Positions 24,258 through 25,583 of a stretch of 25,583 bases of DNA are shown in pieces (positions within the stretch are counted from its first letter, which is position 1; each line of letters opens with the position of its first letter). The notes beneath the pieces are model-generated. The model was not told where the DNA came from. It did not search any database and worked only from the letters and a program-made list of their open reading frames with translations. The stretch spans positions 1 through 25,583 of the forward strand of contig JALZVN010000041.1 of the NCBI GenBank assembly GCA_023299965.1, given 5' to 3'. This stretch comes from Saprospiraceae bacterium (GTDB lineage: Bacteria > Bacteroidota > Bacteroidia > Chitinophagales > Saprospiraceae). The translations under genes were made by a program, and so were the position numbers.

Positions 24258-24929
24258 TTAAGAAGTAAATACTCTACCACCCATTCCATCATCTTCTCTA
24301 TCAATCATTTCTGAGTTTACTCTTTCAGCACTTGGTCTTCCTCCCAAGCCTGATCTTGTTTCTTGAAGTTCATGCACTGCTTCACTTGGACGTTCTGGAG
24401 TTTTGATAATATTTTGTTTTCCATCTTCACCAAATAACTCAACTGACTTCTTATTGTAGGCTAAAGCAGCATTTTCAGCAGTATCATACATACCGATGTG
24501 AATCGATTTGCGATTAAGCGAAATCACCGCTCTAAAACGATTATTTTCTTTGTAAACTCCGGTGTAGCCAGTCTTAGAACTAGTTTTACGCTTTCTACTT
24601 GCTACCGCGCGAGAGCGCCAACAAATGTTTGAAAGTCTACAATCCAATTTATTTCCGTTCACTGCACCAACTAAATCATTAGTTTGGCTTTTTTCTTCTA
24701 ACTTGAAGCTTTCAGCAATTAGCTTGTGTAAATAAATGGTCTTCGTTTGGTAGCCTCCTTCTTTTTTCTTGGTTGTCTTTTGAAACACTGCGCAGCCGCT
24801 TGAATGGCGTCTGAGATTATTTAAAAAGTCGACTTCTTTTAAGTAAGGGTCTTTGGAAAGTTGCTCGAAAACATTTTCATCGATTAGAACAATCTCAGTC
24901 GAGTTCTTGAGCTTAAGTTTATACAACAT
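24258..24929 (-). CDS. AP2-domain DNA-binding protein with degenerate HNH-like region
   Basis: A 223-residue protein. Residues about 120-167 (TGYTGVYKENNRFRAVISLNRKSIHIGMYDTAENAALAYNKKSVELFG) form an AP2/ERF-type DNA-binding domain. In bacteria this domain mostly occurs in HNH homing endonucleases. Residues 65-106 resemble the HNH part of such proteins (YLHKLIAESF, then NGNKLDCRLSNICWRS). However, the usual metal/catalytic His before the Asp/Asn-Gly-Asn stretch is absent (DLVGAVNGNKLD), so nuclease activity is doubtful. The N-terminal 50 residues are not recognised, and the C-terminal 50 residues are polar, Gly/Ser/Glu-rich and probably disordered. A domesticated regulator derived from a homing enzyme is my inference. 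It stands alone, divergent from ribD, with a TAGATTTG promoter-like site (minus, 25059-25052) upstream. Confidence 0.82.
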   Translation of the reverse strand: MLYKLKLKNSTEIVLIDENVFEQLSKDPYLKEVDFLNNLRRHSSGCAVFQKTTKKKEGGYQTKTIYLHKLIAESFKLEEKSQTNDLVGAVNGNKLDCRLSNICWRSRAVASRKRKTSSKTGYTGVYKENNRFRAVISLNRKSIHIGMYDTAENAALAYNKKSVELFGEDGKQNIIKTPERPSEAVHELQETRSGLGGRPSAERVNSEMIDREDDGMGGRVFTS

Positions 24930-24959
24930 GTTTTTAGGGTTTTTAAGGTAAAAGTGTTT

Positions 24960-24991
24960 TTTGGATAATGATAAATTGATCTTTACATTTG
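24960..24991 (+). promoter_or_regulatory. Candidate promoter for ribD
   Basis: TTTG at 24960-24963, a 20-base spacer, then TACATTTG at 24984-24991, an exact TAnnTTTG. The leader to the ribD ATG would be about 100 bases. I looked there for an FMN riboswitch and saw none of its conserved boxes. Confidence 0.45.
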
Positions 24992-25098
24992 ATTTGTTTG
25001 GGTTATTATATTTTTACCAATATACGTGTGCTAAGTTACAGTTAATCTCAGCAAATCTAAAAATATAATGGATAATTACTTAATAATTAATGAATTGC

Positions 25099-25583
25099 AT
25101 GTCTAGGAAAAATCATATATATACACAAAGATGTTTTGACTTAGCTAGATTGGGCGCTGGGCAAGTATCCCCGAATCCTAATGTTGGAGCCGTTATTTCA
25201 TCAGGCGAAAAAGTAGTTGGAGAAGGATATCATAAAACTTTCGGAAAGGATCATGCAGAAGTAAGAGCTGTAAAAGATGCCATCCAGAATGGAGTAGAAA
25301 ACTTTGAAGACTTGACGATACATGTATCCCTCGAGCCTTGCAATATACACGGAAATACCCCTCCATGCACCCAGTTGATAATCGACAAAAAGATCGGAAA
25401 TGTTGTGATATCTACTATCGACCTCACTAAAGGAGTCAATTTTACAGGCATTAAACGACTGAAGCAACATGGACATACAGTTCAACATGGAGAATTGCAA
25501 TCTAAAGGAGCTTTTTTAGTAAGAGTCCGAAATACTTTTGTTAGCCGCAAGCGACCTTATATTATTCTCAAATACGCGAAAAG
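25099..25583 (+). CDS. ribD: Riboflavin biosynthesis protein RibD, 5' part (runs off the window)
   Basis: An open frame of 161 codons from the ATG at 25099 to the window end with no stop. It covers the N-terminal deaminase domain of the bifunctional pyrimidine deaminase/reductase, which performs the second and third steps of riboflavin synthesis from GTP. Landmarks are LGAGQVSPNPNVGAVI, GEGYHKTFGKDHAEVRAV (zinc-binding His-Ala-Glu) and VSLEPCNIHGNTPPCTQLI (the two zinc-binding Cys). The last visible residues, RPYIILKYAK, mark the start of the reductase domain, so about half the protein is present. A riboflavin-type deaminase lacking the reductase cannot be excluded until the next sequence is read. 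It is divergent from the AP2-domain gene. Confidence 0.93.
   Translation, partial: MSRKNHIYTQRCFDLARLGAGQVSPNPNVGAVISSGEKVVGEGYHKTFGKDHAEVRAVKDAIQNGVENFEDLTIHVSLEPCNIHGNTPPCTQLIIDKKIGNVVISTIDLTKGVNFTGIKRLKQHGHTVQHGELQSKGAFLVRVRNTFVSRKRPYIILKYAK

Noticed and set aside
24930..25098. FMN riboswitch before ribD
   Set aside because: The leader is very AT-rich and lacks the conserved RFN boxes.
25201..25500. Two minus-strand open frames
   Set aside because: They are antisense to the ribD deaminase domain, whose zinc motifs are unmistakable on the plus strand.
1..25583. CRISPR array, integrase or attachment sites
   Set aside because: No regularly spaced direct repeats, recombinase gene or tRNA target was found on either strand.

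Overview
The window is AT-rich chromosomal DNA from a member of the Bacteroidota. This is supported by a bacillithiol-type thiol pathway gene (bshC), a Bacteroidota-style ccmB-ccmC-ccmD cluster, the selenium pair selD/mnmH, a short outer-membrane beta-barrel protein, mostly absent Shine-Dalgarno sequences, and several matches to the Bacteroidota promoter element TAnnTTTG. A saprospiral/chitinophagal-type organism is my guess, but the window does not settle the order. Most genes lie on the minus strand. No rRNA, tRNA, CRISPR array, phage or plasmid backbone was seen.

Layout. 1-2.9 kb: a divergent cryptochrome/photolyase (119-1624) preceded in the same transcript by a short-chain dehydrogenase-like protein (1639-2328) that lacks the family's catalytic tyrosine, then an orphan gene (2463-2906). 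2.9-3.4 kb: a gene-free stretch holding a compact 349-bp inverted-repeat element with a matching 8-9 bp target duplication, which looks like a MITE. 3.4-5.0 kb: a coiled-coil protein followed by an exported RidA-like protein. 5.1-5.3 kb: one copy of a structured dispersed repeat whose second copy lies at 15.2-15.3 kb. 5.3-10.6 kb: gamma-glutamyltransferase, then ccmB-ccmC-ccmD-glutamate dehydrogenase as one probable operon ending in a strong terminator. 10.7-14.3 kb: a DEDDh exonuclease and a DUF502 membrane protein on plus, converging on engB and a PlsB-like acyltransferase on minus. 14.4-15.6 kb: an outer-membrane barrel gene and a 530-bp repeat-filled spacer. 15.6-20.2 kb: a tight operon glpK-mnmH-selD-oppB. 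20.3-22.0 kb: bshC, divergent from glpK, with a clear promoter and terminator. 22.2-24.2 kb: hemE-accD. 24.3-24.9 kb: an AP2-domain protein with a degenerate HNH-like part. 25.1 kb to the end: the first part of ribD.

How the genes relate. The Ccm proteins move and handle haem for cytochrome c maturation, and hemE makes a tetrapyrrole precursor, but the two loci are separate. selD makes selenophosphate and mnmH uses it on tRNA wobble uridine, so the pair is a self-contained selenium-to-tRNA module. The most unusual points are the altered active sites of the linked cryptochrome and SDR-like proteins, the MITE-like element, the AP2 protein with a lost HNH histidine, and the large extracytoplasmic insert in CcmC. 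No complete new defence or mobile system was identified. Most of the window is housekeeping with small novelties.
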